DNA of 36,936 nucleotides. It comes from Granulicella sp. Lineage in GTDB: Bacteria; Acidobacteriota; Terriglobia; Terriglobales; Acidobacteriaceae. The stretch is from assembly GCA_003132145.1 (NCBI GenBank), contig PKWU01000058.1, positions 1-36,936 of the forward strand. Direction: 5' to 3'. The notes under the pieces were generated by a model. That model saw only the letters and a list, made by a program, of their open reading frames with translations. It was not told the DNA's origin and did not search any database. The translations under genes and the position numbers were made by a program. Shown here one piece after another: positions 1 through 6,727 of the stretch; the first letter of the stretch is position 1; the number at the start of each line of letters is the position of its first letter.

Positions 1-97
1 TATATGTCGATACGGCCTAGCTCGTCATTCTGGTGCAGCCAGAATCTCCGGATTGGCCCTTGCCTCCATGTTTTTTATTCCGCAGCCCCCTTTGCTT

Positions 98-126
98 GTC
101 ATTCCGCAGCGTAGCGGAGGAATCTG
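98..126 (-). repeat. Dispersed palindromic repeat, copy 1
   Basis: On the minus strand this reads CAGATTCCTCCGCTACGCTG then CGGAATGAC. It matches positions 10380-10409 at about 24 of 29 bases, and that second copy lies inside a coding sequence. The core CCGC-AGCGTA-GCGG can form a small hairpin. This is seen directly; membership in a genome-wide REP-like family is inference. Confidence 0.6.
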
Positions 127-165
127 CTTCTGCCTTTGCCCTTGCTCCTGCTCTTCCGGAGGGAG

Positions 166-185
166 CAGGGGGCTTCAGCCCCCTG
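166..185. repeat. Perfect 8-bp hairpin with TTCA loop
   Basis: CAGGGGGC-TTCA-GCCCCCTG is a perfect inverted repeat with a tetraloop, 20 bases before a similar GGGGC-TTTA-GCCCC hairpin. It has no T tract of its own. It looks like a dispersed palindrome or part of a double terminator. Confidence 0.6.
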
Positions 186-205
186 AATAAGCCTCGTAGA
201 ATCAA

Positions 206-230
206 GGGGCTTTAGCCCCGGGCCTTTTTT
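206..230 (+). terminator. Hairpin plus T6 tract
   Basis: GGGGC-TTTA-GCCCC (206-219) is followed by GGGCC and six T (225-230). This has the form of a rho-independent terminator for transcription entering from the left edge, although the spacer between stem and T run is longer than ideal. Confidence 0.45.
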
Positions 231-364
231 CTCTCCCCCCACCCGCAAAAACCCCAGCAAATCCGCATGTCAAGCCCCTCATCGCCAAAAAATTCCCATA
301 ACCAGCACTTCATCAATCATATAGCCCAGAAAAATAGTTGGCATTCTAGTTTTACCCAAACGCG

Positions 365-425
365 TATAATCAAAGTAGTAAGCAATAGACAGAGAAGCCC
401 GGCCAACCGCCGGGCCTTCGCTTTT
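365..425 (+). ncRNA. Candidate short RNA: -10 box then terminator hairpin
   Basis: A perfect TATAAT lies at 365-370, with only a poorly spaced TTGGCA at 338-343 as a -35. About 20 nt downstream, GCCCGGC-CAACC-GCCGGGC (397-415) forms a 7-bp GC stem, extended by GAA/TTC around a one-base bulge and followed by GC and TTTT (422-425). There is no reading frame between. A transcript of about 50 nt is predicted, or the hairpin may simply end an upstream transcript. This is inference from promoter and terminator form only. Confidence 0.3.
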
Positions 426-462
426 AACGGATCACTGGCTCCTGGTCCTCAACCGCAGCCAC

Positions 463-508
463 GAAGTCCAGACTTAGTCCAGACCTGATCCAGACCAAGT
501 CCAGACTT
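463..508. repeat. Four TCCAGAC motifs in 46 bases
   Basis: The heptamer TCCAGAC occurs four times, three of them as GTCCAGAC and one as ATCCAGAC, spaced about 10-12 bases apart, roughly one helical turn. It lies just upstream of the 521-549 promoter. It could be a protein-binding array or simple local duplication. Confidence 0.45.
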
Positions 509-520
509 AACATGCCATTT

Positions 521-549
521 TTGAATACTTTATGACTTTTTCGTATACA
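521..549 (+). promoter_or_regulatory. Sigma-70-type promoter, TTGAAT-N17-TATACA
   Basis: TTGAAT (521-526) and TATACA (544-549) are separated by exactly 17 bases, the best-spaced promoter in the window. No gene follows on this strand before dacB at 1622. The -35 part is repeated at about 639-656 without a -10 partner. Confidence 0.5.
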
Positions 550-555
550 AAGGGA

Positions 556-602
556 GAGCCCGCAGCACCGGCGCATCCGAAACCAGCCGGATCTTCGCCT
601 TT
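556..602 (+). ncRNA. Candidate short RNA downstream of 521-549 promoter
   Basis: Transcription from the preceding promoter would start near 556 and run into GGCG-c-ATCCG-loop-CGGAT-ctt-CGCC (570-599) followed by TTT. The 3' end, CGGATCTTCGCCTTTAATACG, resembles that of the hairpin at 394-425 (CGGGCCTTCGCTTTTAACG), so the two units look like diverged copies. No reading frame is present. Function unknown. Confidence 0.3.
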
Positions 603-700
603 AATACGCCTCACGCGCTTAGCGCGAGCTTAACTCGCATTTTTTGAATACTTTACGCTATTTGCCGGGGGGGGTACACCACCCCTCAGCGCCGGAGGCG

Positions 701-1435
701 TTATTGCTGCGGGAGTGCGGGAGCCGAACTCGAGTTCAGTTTCTCGGCCGCGGCCATGCCGGCAGCGCCCTTGGGGTCCTTGTCCTTCAGGTTCGCGTAG
801 ATCGTCCTGGCTGCGTCCGCCTTGCCCTCAGACTGGTAGAGGTCGGCAAGCTGAAGCTGCGCAAGGCCATAGGGAACCGTACCGGTTGGTTTGGCGCTGA
901 GCTTGTTGTAGAGGTCGATGGCCTCGGCATCGCGCCCGGTGTTGTGGTAGAGCTGGGCGAGCGCGAACCTGGCCAGGGAGGCGAGGTTGCTGTCCCATCC
1001 GCCGGCCACCTTCTTCAGCGTCTCTTCGGCCTGCTGGTTCTCGCCCGCCTCGATGTAGGTCAGCCCGGCGAAGTAGTGCGCGTTCTGGCCGTCGGGAGTC
1101 ATGCCGTACTTGTCGACAACGGCCTGGAAGAGTGCGCCCGCGGCCTTGGCCCGCTCCGCGATGGAGGGATAGGTCGTCACGCCGGGCGGCACAGCCTCGC
1201 CGGGTTGCGCCAGCGGCGTCTGGTAAGCCTGCATGGCCGCGCCGAAGGCGACGGATGCGGCCTCCGACCGGCTGTTGTAGACCACCGCGCTGACGATGAC
1301 GATCACAATCACCGCCAACAAAATCCCGCCGTTGACGATCACCGACTGGCGGTTCTCGCTGGCCCACTCCAGGCCGTGCGTGGTGGTGCTGACGAACTTG
1401 TCTTTCTTGAGGGCTGCCTTGGTCCGTTGGTCCAC
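701..1435 (-). CDS. Membrane-anchored TPR protein, YfgM-like
   Basis: A 244-aa protein with a short charged N terminus, one transmembrane helix at about residues 30-52 (VNGGILLAVIVIVIVSAVV) and a C-terminal region of helical tetratricopeptide-like repeats (AHYFAGLTYIEAGENQQAEE and the following units). The topology, an inner-membrane anchor with TPRs outside, matches the YfgM/TPR_21 family, which associates with the Sec translocon and periplasmic chaperones. Start: GTG at 1435, with AAAGGAA about 9-10 nt upstream; the frame stays open far upstream but has no coding character there. It diverges from dacB across about 190 bp. The family call is fairly good; the exact role is inferred. Confidence 0.75.
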   Translation of the reverse strand: MDQRTKAALKKDKFVSTTTHGLEWASENRQSVIVNGGILLAVIVIVIVSAVVYNSRSEAASVAFGAAMQAYQTPLAQPGEAVPPGVTTYPSIAERAKAAGALFQAVVDKYGMTPDGQNAHYFAGLTYIEAGENQQAEETLKKVAGGWDSNLASLARFALAQLYHNTGRDAEAIDLYNKLSAKPTGTVPYGLAQLQLADLYQSEGKADAARTIYANLKDKDPKGAAGMAAAEKLNSSSAPALPQQ

Positions 1436-1621
1436 TGTGTTTGTTTCCTTTGTGCTCGAGATGGTGCTGCTCTCGGGCTGAACTGGCTCGAGACCTTGCG
1501 CCGGTCTCTGCTGCAAGCTGCGAAGAGAACGGACGCGCCGGTCTGCGGCGCAACTCATCAAGTCTATCAGCCCGCCCGCGCCAGATGCTAGACTGCGCGC
1601 AGGATTCGACGAACGAGCAAA

Positions 1622-1702
1622 ATGTATTGGAGAAAGAAAGTGCAGCGGATGTTTTCGAGAAAGAACGTGAAGCGGATGTTTTGGAGGATGAAAGTGCAGC
1701 GA
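1622..1702 (+). repeat. Three tandem 27-bp repeats at the start of dacB
   Basis: Units at 1622-1648, 1649-1675 and 1676-1702 are each 27 bases and each begin with ATG: ATGTATTGGAGAAAG.., ATGTTTTCGAGAAAG.., ATGTTTTGGAGGATG... They encode M-[YF]-[WS]-R-x-x-V-x-R three times, so each copy supplies an in-frame start and a basic segment. Confidence 0.85.
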
Positions 1703-3394
1703 ACGATTCGCCGAGCAGCGTGTCTCCTGACCATGGCAGCCGCGAGTGTAGGCGCTATCGGCCAAACAACAGTTGACGCGACGAAACCCGAGGCTGTCTC
1801 TGCCCCGGCGTCTTCGGCACAACAGCCTTTGTCGCAGCAGATTGCCGCGCTGGTCGCCGATCCGGATGTTGCCCGCGCGCACTGGGGCGTCATTGTCACC
1901 ACGCTCGACGGCAGGCCGATCTACGCACTGAACGAAGCTCAACTCTTCCAGCCCGCATCCAACGCCAAGCTCTTTACGACGGCGCTGGCGATGGCTCTGC
2001 TGGGGGAGGACGAGCGTTTTGAGACGCAGGCCGTCGCCTCCGGTGACATCGACAAGCAGGGCGTCCTGCATGGTGACCTGAAACTTGTCGGCGGGGGCGA
2101 TCCGAGTTTTGGCACGCAGGACCTGCCGTATGTCGCACCCGCCATGCGCCCAATGTCGACGGGTGTCGCTCCGCCAACGCTTGCGGATATCGAAGAGCTG
2201 GCGGACAAGGTCTATGCAACCGGGCTCCGCCGGATCGAGGGGAATGTTGTCGGCGACGACTGGAAAATGATATGGGAGCCGTATCCTCCGGGCTGGGATC
2301 TGGACGATCTGGTTTATGGATACGGAGCGCCCGTGTCTGCGCTCAGCGTTCATGACAACGAGATCGACGTGAAGGTCACAACCGCCTTGAGAACGACGAT
2401 CCAGACAGATCCGGAGCTGCCTTATTACTCGATTGAACACGAGGTATTTAATTCGTGGCAGAACGAACCGCGTGACTGCGACAAATACATCCGATACCAG
2501 AGGGCGCTGGGCAGCAAGAATCTGGTGGTTTTTGGAGAGCAACAAAGTCAGGCACCATGCACCCAGGCAGTGGCGATCGACGATCCGGCGGAGTATGCGG
2601 CGATGGCGTTCAAGGCTGCCCTGGAACGCCGCGGGGTTGTGGTGACGGGTTCGGCCCAGGCCAAACACCTGATCTGGAGGGACACGAATCCGACGACGCG
2701 GGTGGATGATTTTGTACACATGATAATGCCGTACCTGCTGAAAGGAGCCTATCAACGCGCTTTCAAGAGGGGGGGAGACTGCATGGCGCAGTCGGCATCG
2801 GGTGGCCCCGACCAGTTGGGACAGACGGTACTCGCGACCCACGAATCCCACCGGTTGAGCGAGGAGGTGACGTACACGATGAAGGTGTCGCAGAACCTGC
2901 ATGCGGAGATTCTTCTGCGCGATGTGGGCGTCGCTTATAGCTGCATGGGATCCCAGGGGGCTGGACTGACGGCGCTTCGCGAGTTCCTGCCGCATACCGG
3001 TATCCAGGAGGGCGATTTTGTGTTTTACGATGGCTCGGGGTTGAGTGGGCATGATCTTGTTACGCCGCGCGCCATCGCCAAGTTGCTCTCGTATGTCGCG
3101 CATGATCCAAAGACCGGAACGCCGCAGCCGTGGTTTGCGGCCTGGAAAGCGTCGCTGCCGGTTGGCGGAGTGGATGGGACTCTGGCAGATCGGTTCACTG
3201 CGGCCCCGCTGAAGGGCCACGTCTTCGCCAAGACCGGAACGATGGGCGAGGCGAATGCGTTGAGCGGTTATCTTGACTGCGCCAGCGGGCAGACCGTGAT
3301 CTTCTCCATTCTGGTTGGCAATCACCTGCCCGGCGACAGCGCGGACCGCGATGCGATGGACAAGATTGTGGCGGCGATTGCCGCGGCGGAGTAG
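1622..3394 (+). CDS. dacB: D-alanyl-D-alanine carboxypeptidase/endopeptidase (PBP4, peptidase S13)
   Basis: A low-molecular-weight penicillin-binding protein that trims and cleaves cross-links in periplasmic peptidoglycan. It carries the three active-site motifs: SNAK at residues 113-116 (catalytic serine and lysine), SQN at 423-425 and KTG at 537-539. The long insertion between the first and second motifs is usual for PBP4. The N terminus is odd: three tandem 27-bp units each supply an ATG (1622, 1649, 1676), and a fourth ATG at 1688 would give MKVQRTIRRAACLLTMAAA, a normal signal peptide. The extra units add only basic residues ahead of the hydrophobic core, so the true start is uncertain. 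Possible extended -10 TGCTAGACT at 1586-1594. It leads the series cytochrome c, membrane protein, lipA. 590 aa from the first ATG. Confidence 0.92.
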   Translation: MYWRKKVQRMFSRKNVKRMFWRMKVQRTIRRAACLLTMAAASVGAIGQTTVDATKPEAVSAPASSAQQPLSQQIAALVADPDVARAHWGVIVTTLDGRPIYALNEAQLFQPASNAKLFTTALAMALLGEDERFETQAVASGDIDKQGVLHGDLKLVGGGDPSFGTQDLPYVAPAMRPMSTGVAPPTLADIEELADKVYATGLRRIEGNVVGDDWKMIWEPYPPGWDLDDLVYGYGAPVSALSVHDNEIDVKVTTALRTTIQTDPELPYYSIEHEVFNSWQNEPRDCDKYIRYQRALGSKNLVVFGEQQSQAPCTQAVAIDDPAEYAAMAFKAALERRGVVVTGSAQAKHLIWRDTNPTTRVDDFVHMIMPYLLKGAYQRAFKRGGDCMAQSASGGPDQLGQTVLATHESHRLSEEVTYTMKVSQNLHAEILLRDVGVAYSCMGSQGAGLTALREFLPHTGIQEGDFVFYDGSGLSGHDLVTPRAIAKLLSYVAHDPKTGTPQPWFAAWKASLPVGGVDGTLADRFTAAPLKGHVFAKTGTMGEANALSGYLDCASGQTVIFSILVGNHLPGDSADRDAMDKIVAAIAAAE

Positions 3395-3397
3395 GCA

Positions 3398-3455
3398 GAG
3401 CAAAGACAACAGCAACTGCAACAGCAACGGCAACGGCAAAGACAAGAACAAAGGC
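3398..3455 (+). repeat. CAACAG/CAACGG simple-sequence tract
   Basis: Between dacB and the cytochrome gene lies a degenerate hexamer tract (AACAGCAACTGCAACAGCAA and its continuation CGGCAACGGCAAAG). All frames give low-complexity peptides, so it is not coding. Likely a slippage-prone spacer. Confidence 0.7.
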
Positions 3456-3520
3456 TTAACACCGATCGACGCGGAGGAAGCACCGATCCAGTACAGACGA
3501 ATGCAGAGGCAGATGCGAGA

Positions 3521-3892
3521 ATGGTGAATATGAGACGGATTGCGGCGGCGATGCTTGGGATTGGCGTGGCGATGGTACTTGCGGCAGCAGTGGGATGCAC
3601 CAAGCTGCCTCCGCCGACTCCACTGGCGGAGCTGAATGCGCAGCAGACGCGCGGGTATGGCGTCTACCAGGCGCACTGCGCGCAGTGCCACAACGACCGC
3701 ACCAACGATCCACTGAATGGCCAGTCGCTGCGCGGCATCTTCAAGAAGCAGTATCTGGCCAGCGGCGCTCCGGCCAACGACGAACGCGTGATGGACGCGG
3801 TGTTGTACGGGCGGTCCATGATGCCCGCGCTGGGAGCCACCATGACTCCGCAGGAGCGCGACGACCTGATGGCGTATCTGCATACGCTGTGA
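3521..3892 (+). CDS. Small lipoprotein c-type cytochrome
   Basis: A 123-aa monohaem cytochrome c. The N terminus is a lipoprotein signal peptide ending in AAVGC (lipid-modified Cys26). The haem site CAQCH lies at residues 53-57, and a downstream MMP segment near residue 100 can give the axial methionine. The pattern (GYGVYQAHCAQCH, then L-x-G-x-L-R-G-I-F and a final LMAYLHTL helix) is that of cytochrome c class I/CBB3 domains. It probably shuttles electrons on the outer face of the inner membrane. Start ATG 3521; ATG 3530 is an alternative. It sits 126 bp behind dacB and just ahead of a small membrane protein. Confidence 0.85.
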   Translation: MVNMRRIAAAMLGIGVAMVLAAAVGCTKLPPPTPLAELNAQQTRGYGVYQAHCAQCHNDRTNDPLNGQSLRGIFKKQYLASGAPANDERVMDAVLYGRSMMPALGATMTPQERDDLMAYLHTL

Positions 3893-3904
3893 CGGCAGCG
3901 GCGG

Positions 3905-4281
3905 GTGAGTGCGATGGGTGAGACGGACGAGTGCGCAGGCACGAAGGGGCAGATGCTTCCGGGGATCGCCGCCATCTGCCTGTACATGATCTTGATGACC
4001 ACGGTGAATGTGTATGCGGCGCTGCATGGCGCGTTCGGCACAGGCGCGGCGAAGACCGGGATTCTGACGCTGTGCACACTGCTGGCGGCAGGAATCTTCG
4101 GGCTGCTGCGGTTGCGCAAGTGGGGCTGGGCGCTGGTGACGGCAGGTTGCCTGCTGTTCGCGGCGGGCGATTTTTCTACTTCTCGAAGATTCATCAGGCG
4201 TTCCTTCTGGTGCGCGGGCTGTTTGTGCTGGCGTTCTTTCTCTACCTGGTGCGGCAGGAGACGCGCGAGCGGCTGCATTAG
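3905..4281 (+). pseudogene. Four-helix membrane protein gene with a -1 frameshift in a T tract
   Basis: Translation from GTG 3905 (or ATG 3914) gives three hydrophobic helices up to AAGD at codon 89. After the T5 run at 4171-4175 this frame turns into Arg/Cys-rich nonsense, while the -1 frame continues FYFSKIHQAFLLVRG, then LFVLAFFLYLV, and stops at 4281. Joined, they make about 125 aa with four transmembrane segments and a sensible charged tail. One missing T (T6 instead of T5) would restore the gene, so it is a sequencing/assembly error, a true frameshift, or slippage on the T tract. I do not recognise the family. It lies between a cytochrome c gene and lipA. Confidence 0.6.
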
Positions 4282-4309
4282 CGGCTGCGCTAAGGACTGT
4301 GCGAGACGA

Positions 4310-4315
4310 TACAAT
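4310..4315 (+). promoter_or_regulatory. -10 box of lipA, 7 nt before the ATG
   Basis: TACAAT at 4310-4315 is followed by 7 bases and the lipA ATG at 4323. No Shine-Dalgarno sequence is visible. Transcription would begin at or next to the start codon, giving a leaderless mRNA. Inference. Confidence 0.4.
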
Positions 4316-4322
4316 TTAGCCA

Positions 4323-5261
4323 ATGACACCTCCGGTTGCCGATGGACTGAATTCGGAGCTTGTGCAGATCGACCTCTTGCCGCGCCGGCCGGAGCGCAAG
4401 CCAGAGTGGCTGAAGGCGCGCGCGCCCGGCGGCGAGACCTTCCACAACCTGAAGAAGCTGGCGCGCGAGCTCAAGCTGCATACAGTGTGCGAGAGCGCGA
4501 ACTGCCCCAACCTGGGCGAGTGCTGGAACCAGAAGTCCGCCACCTTCATGATGCTGGGCAATCTTTGCACGCGGCGATGCGGCTTCTGCGCGGTGCCCAA
4601 GGGCAGGCCGGAACCGATCGACCTGGACGAGCCGCGGCGCGTAGCGTACGCCGTGGCGCAGCTTGGGCTGGCGCACGCGGTGATTACCAGCGTCAACCGC
4701 GACGACGACAACCTGGGTGCGGCGCGAGCCTTTGCCGAGGTGATCCGCGAGATTCGCGCGCAGGCCGCGGGCTGCCGCGTGGAGGTGCTGACGCCGGACT
4801 TCCAGGGCAACGACGAGTCGCTGCGCATTGTGGTGGAGGCGCGGCCAGAGATTCTGAACCACAACATAGAGACCGTGCCGCGACTCTATCGCATCGCCAA
4901 GTCCGGTGGCCGCTACACTCGCTCGCTGGAATTCCTGCGGCGCGCCAAGGAGATTGCGGCGGAGGCCGGACACGCGCAGGTGACCAAGACAGGCATTATC
5001 GTCGGCATGGGCGAGGAGATGCACGAGCTGCTTGCGGTCTTCCGCGACCTGGCCGAGCGGAGGGTGGACATCCTGACTATCGGGCAGTATCTGCGGCCCT
5101 CGCGTGACCATCTGGTGATGCAGCGGTTCTACACGCCGGACGAGTTCGCGTTCCTGAAGCACGAGGCACTGGCGATGGGCTTCCGCCATGTGGAGAGCGG
5201 GCCGCTGGTGCGCTCGAGCTACCACGCGCGGGAGCAGGCGGAATCGACCGGGCTGGCGTAA
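4323..5261 (+). CDS. lipA: Lipoyl synthase
   Basis: A radical-SAM enzyme that inserts two sulfurs at C6 and C8 of octanoyl chains on lipoyl domains of 2-oxoacid dehydrogenases and the glycine cleavage H protein. All signatures are present. The auxiliary cluster cysteines lie in CESANCPNLGEC (C56, C61, C67), the radical-SAM cluster is CTRRCGFC (C82, C86, C89), and the C-terminal RSSYHA supplies the serine that ligates the auxiliary cluster. 312 aa, normal length. No lipB is adjacent. Start ATG 4323 fits both the family and the -10 box 7 nt upstream. Convergent with frr. Confidence 0.97.
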   Translation: MTPPVADGLNSELVQIDLLPRRPERKPEWLKARAPGGETFHNLKKLARELKLHTVCESANCPNLGECWNQKSATFMMLGNLCTRRCGFCAVPKGRPEPIDLDEPRRVAYAVAQLGLAHAVITSVNRDDDNLGAARAFAEVIREIRAQAAGCRVEVLTPDFQGNDESLRIVVEARPEILNHNIETVPRLYRIAKSGGRYTRSLEFLRRAKEIAAEAGHAQVTKTGIIVGMGEEMHELLAVFRDLAERRVDILTIGQYLRPSRDHLVMQRFYTPDEFAFLKHEALAMGFRHVESGPLVRSSYHAREQAESTGLA

Positions 5262-5272
5262 TACTTGTTGAT

Positions 5273-5298
5273 CCCACATCTCAAAATCGAGATGTGGG
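5273..5298. repeat. Palindrome CCCACATCTC-N6-GAGATGTGGG, copy 1
   Basis: A perfect 10-bp inverted repeat with loop AAAATC between the convergent lipA and frr genes. The same stem recurs at 22942-22969 after rpoD, so it is a dispersed element. It has no T tract on either side. It may act as a bidirectional terminator or stabilise 3' ends. Confidence 0.75.
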
Positions 5299-5365
5299 GC
5301 ACCCGGCGAAGATGGGAATCATCAAGCGTCCTTTGTGAGTCCGGTGGAAGAGGAAACTACTGGGC

Positions 5366-5950
5366 TCAGACGGTGAGAACCTCTTTTTCCTTGGCTTTGA
5401 AGAGGTCTTCGACGCGGCGGATCTCGGCGTCGGTGAGCTGCTGGACCTCTTCGTTGGCGCGTTTTTCGTCGTCGGCGGAGATGAGCTTGTCCTTGGCGGC
5501 TTTCTTGACCTGGTCGTTGCCGTCGCGGCGGATGTTGCGGATGGCGGTCTTGTGGTCCTCAAGAATACCAGCGAGGTGCTTGACGGTCTCCCGGCGGCGC
5601 TCCTCGGTCATGGGCGGGACGGGGACGCGGATGACCTTGCCGTCGTGCATGGGGTTGAAGCCGAGGTTGCTGGTGCGGATGGCCTTCTCGACGGCGGGGA
5701 CGAGGGCGATCTCCCAGGGCGAGACGAGGATGAGCTGCGGCTCGGGAGTGGAGACCTGGGCGACTTGGGAGATGGGCGTGTCGGTGCCGTAGTAGTCCAC
5801 CTTGACCTGGTCGAGCATGTGGACGCTGGCGCGGCCGGTGCGGGTGGAGAGGAGGTTTGCGCGGAAGTCGTCGACCGATTTTTCCATGCGCGACTTCAAC
5901 TGCGCGTGAACGTTCTTCAACGCCGGATTGCTTGCCATCGTGGATGCCAT
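5366..5950 (-). CDS. frr: Ribosome recycling factor
   Basis: RRF works with EF-G to split the post-termination ribosome. The 194-aa protein aligns throughout with the family: the three-helix bundle segment with R-A-N-L-L-S-T-R-T-G-R-A, the small beta domain (VDYYGTDTPISQVAQVSTPE), the conserved PPMTEERRRE and the long C-terminal helices. It is a little longer than the usual 185 aa because of the MASTMASNP start; ATG 5938 is an alternative. It is not next to pyrH, its common partner, within this window. A GCCCGC-N6-GCGGGC hairpin (5983-6000) lies in the upstream region. Confidence 0.95.
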   Translation of the reverse strand: MASTMASNPALKNVHAQLKSRMEKSVDDFRANLLSTRTGRASVHMLDQVKVDYYGTDTPISQVAQVSTPEPQLILVSPWEIALVPAVEKAIRTSNLGFNPMHDGKVIRVPVPPMTEERRRETVKHLAGILEDHKTAIRNIRRDGNDQVKKAAKDKLISADDEKRANEEVQQLTDAEIRRVEDLFKAKEKEVLTV

Positions 5951-6187
5951 AGGGTTGCCTGCCTTTCCGAAGCCGATTGGAAGCCCGCTCGGAGGCGGGC
6001 GGATTCGACTTCGCCATTCTACAGAGGTTTTGGGGGAGTGAGTTGGTCTTCGCTGCCGAGGGGGTGGTCATACAGGGATGGTTTGTGGGACGAAACGGTT
6101 CCCAGGTTCTGATTCGGGCTGCTACGCAACAAGAATTTAGCATCATATTGTTGACCTGCATATCCCACAAAAGTGTAAGGTGGCCTT
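5951..6187. promoter_or_regulatory. Divergent promoter region frr / small antitoxin-like gene
   Basis: This 237-bp gap separates two divergent genes. On the plus strand TTGACC (6151-6156), 17 bases and TGTAAG (6174-6179) precede the GTG at 6188. On the minus strand TAGAAT (6016-6021) is a weak -10 candidate for frr. I see no reading frame of interest. Confidence 0.35.
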
Positions 6188-6400
6188 GTGAACGTCGAAC
6201 TGAACTACGAACAGAGCGCGCGGATCGAGCTGCTGTCGCTTTACGCGGGCAAGCCTTCGTCGCAACTTCTTCTGGAAGCGGCGATGCTGCTGCTGGACCG
6301 CGATGCGGGATGCTGCGAGCACTGCCGCCCTGCGGGCCCGCAGAGCTTCCTTGGCGAAGAGGAGCTGGAGGCGCGGTTCGCGCAACTGCTGCATCGCTGA
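6188..6400 (+). CDS. Small protein resembling a ribbon-helix-helix (ParD-like) antitoxin
   Basis: A 70-aa protein whose N-terminal half (MNVELNYEQSARIELLSLYA then GKPSSQLLLEAAMLLLDRDA) has the pattern of antitoxin-type DNA-binding proteins: a beta strand, then two helices with the family's ELxxxxGKxSxxLLxEAA rhythm. The C-terminal part contains a CCEHC cluster and an acidic EEELEARF helix that could bind a partner. AAGGTGG just upstream of GTG 6188 could be a ribosome binding site. No toxin gene follows before bamA, so it is solitary. Assignment is by pattern only. Confidence 0.5.
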   Translation: MNVELNYEQSARIELLSLYAGKPSSQLLLEAAMLLLDRDAGCCEHCRPAGPQSFLGEEELEARFAQLLHR

Positions 6401-6540
6401 GGCGCGGCGGCGGGTGGGGATCAGGTGGGTGGTGGAAGTGCCGGCGAAGTTCTGGCGATGCTGTTTTCTGGCAAAGAAATAGCAGTCTTGCGCGGTTTGC
6501 AGGGACGCCTGTTGACACGGACGCCACCGCCGACTCGCGT

Positions 6541-6564
6541 GGAGCGGCATCGCTCCCATATAAT
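6541..6564 (+). promoter_or_regulatory. Perfect TATAAT with abutting palindrome upstream of bamA
   Basis: TATAAT (6559-6564) is directly preceded by the inverted repeat GGAGCG-GCAT-CGCTCC (6541-6556), which occupies the place of a -35 element. A TTGACA at 6512-6517 is 41 bases away, too far to pair. This could be an operator-controlled or extracytoplasmic-type promoter for bamA; the leader to ATG 6735 would be about 165 nt. Inference. Confidence 0.4.
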
Positions 6565-6727
6565 CAAAGTTTCGCCACGGTAGCCTGCGGGGCGCGATTT
6601 TTTGAGCGAATGAGGGTGTGCGTATCTTTACCGTAAAGCGAGTGAGCGGAAGTTTCCTGGGCCTCAAGCTAGAGTCTGTGCGTACGCGCTGCGGAGCGAT
6701 TCCACAGTACCTGTGCCTTGGCGAAGC

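Larger units (their letters stand above)
1..700. other. Repeat-rich intergenic region without a convincing gene
   Basis: No reading frame here has coding character; the longest (267-488, plus) is rich in Ser/Pro/Gln and matches nothing I recognise. The segment holds a dispersed palindrome (98-126), two perfect GC-rich hairpins (166-185 and 206-219), a terminator-like hairpin (394-425), a strong-looking promoter (521-549), a second hairpin (570-602), a four-fold TCCAGAC cluster (463-508) and a direct repeat of ATTTTTTGAATACTTTA type (about 516-533 and 639-656). Small untranslated RNAs are possible. The left edge may cut an upstream gene's trailing region. Confidence 0.6.

Noticed and set aside
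267-488. 73-aa frame in the left intergenic region
   Set aside because: Covers the promoter/hairpin unit and the TCCAGAC repeats; low complexity and no ribosome binding site.
466-509. CRISPR array from the TCCAGAC repeats
   Set aside because: Repeat units are 7 bases with spacings of a few bases; there are no spacers of 25-40 bases and no cas genes.
1436-4027. A 2.6-kb open minus-strand frame upstream of the TPR protein, across dacB and the cytochrome gene
   Set aside because: Its translation is Arg/His/Leu-rich without motifs, while the opposite strand has clear catalytic motifs. It is a codon-bias shadow; the real gene starts at 1435.
3905-5107. A 400-aa plus-strand frame fusing the membrane protein to a sequence over lipA
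   Set aside because: After the frameshift point it is Arg/Ala-rich noise and overlaps lipA in another frame.
6512-6564. TTGACA and TATAAT as one promoter for bamA
   Set aside because: The spacer would be 41 bases, far outside the 15-19 range, so only the TATAAT was kept as a candidate.
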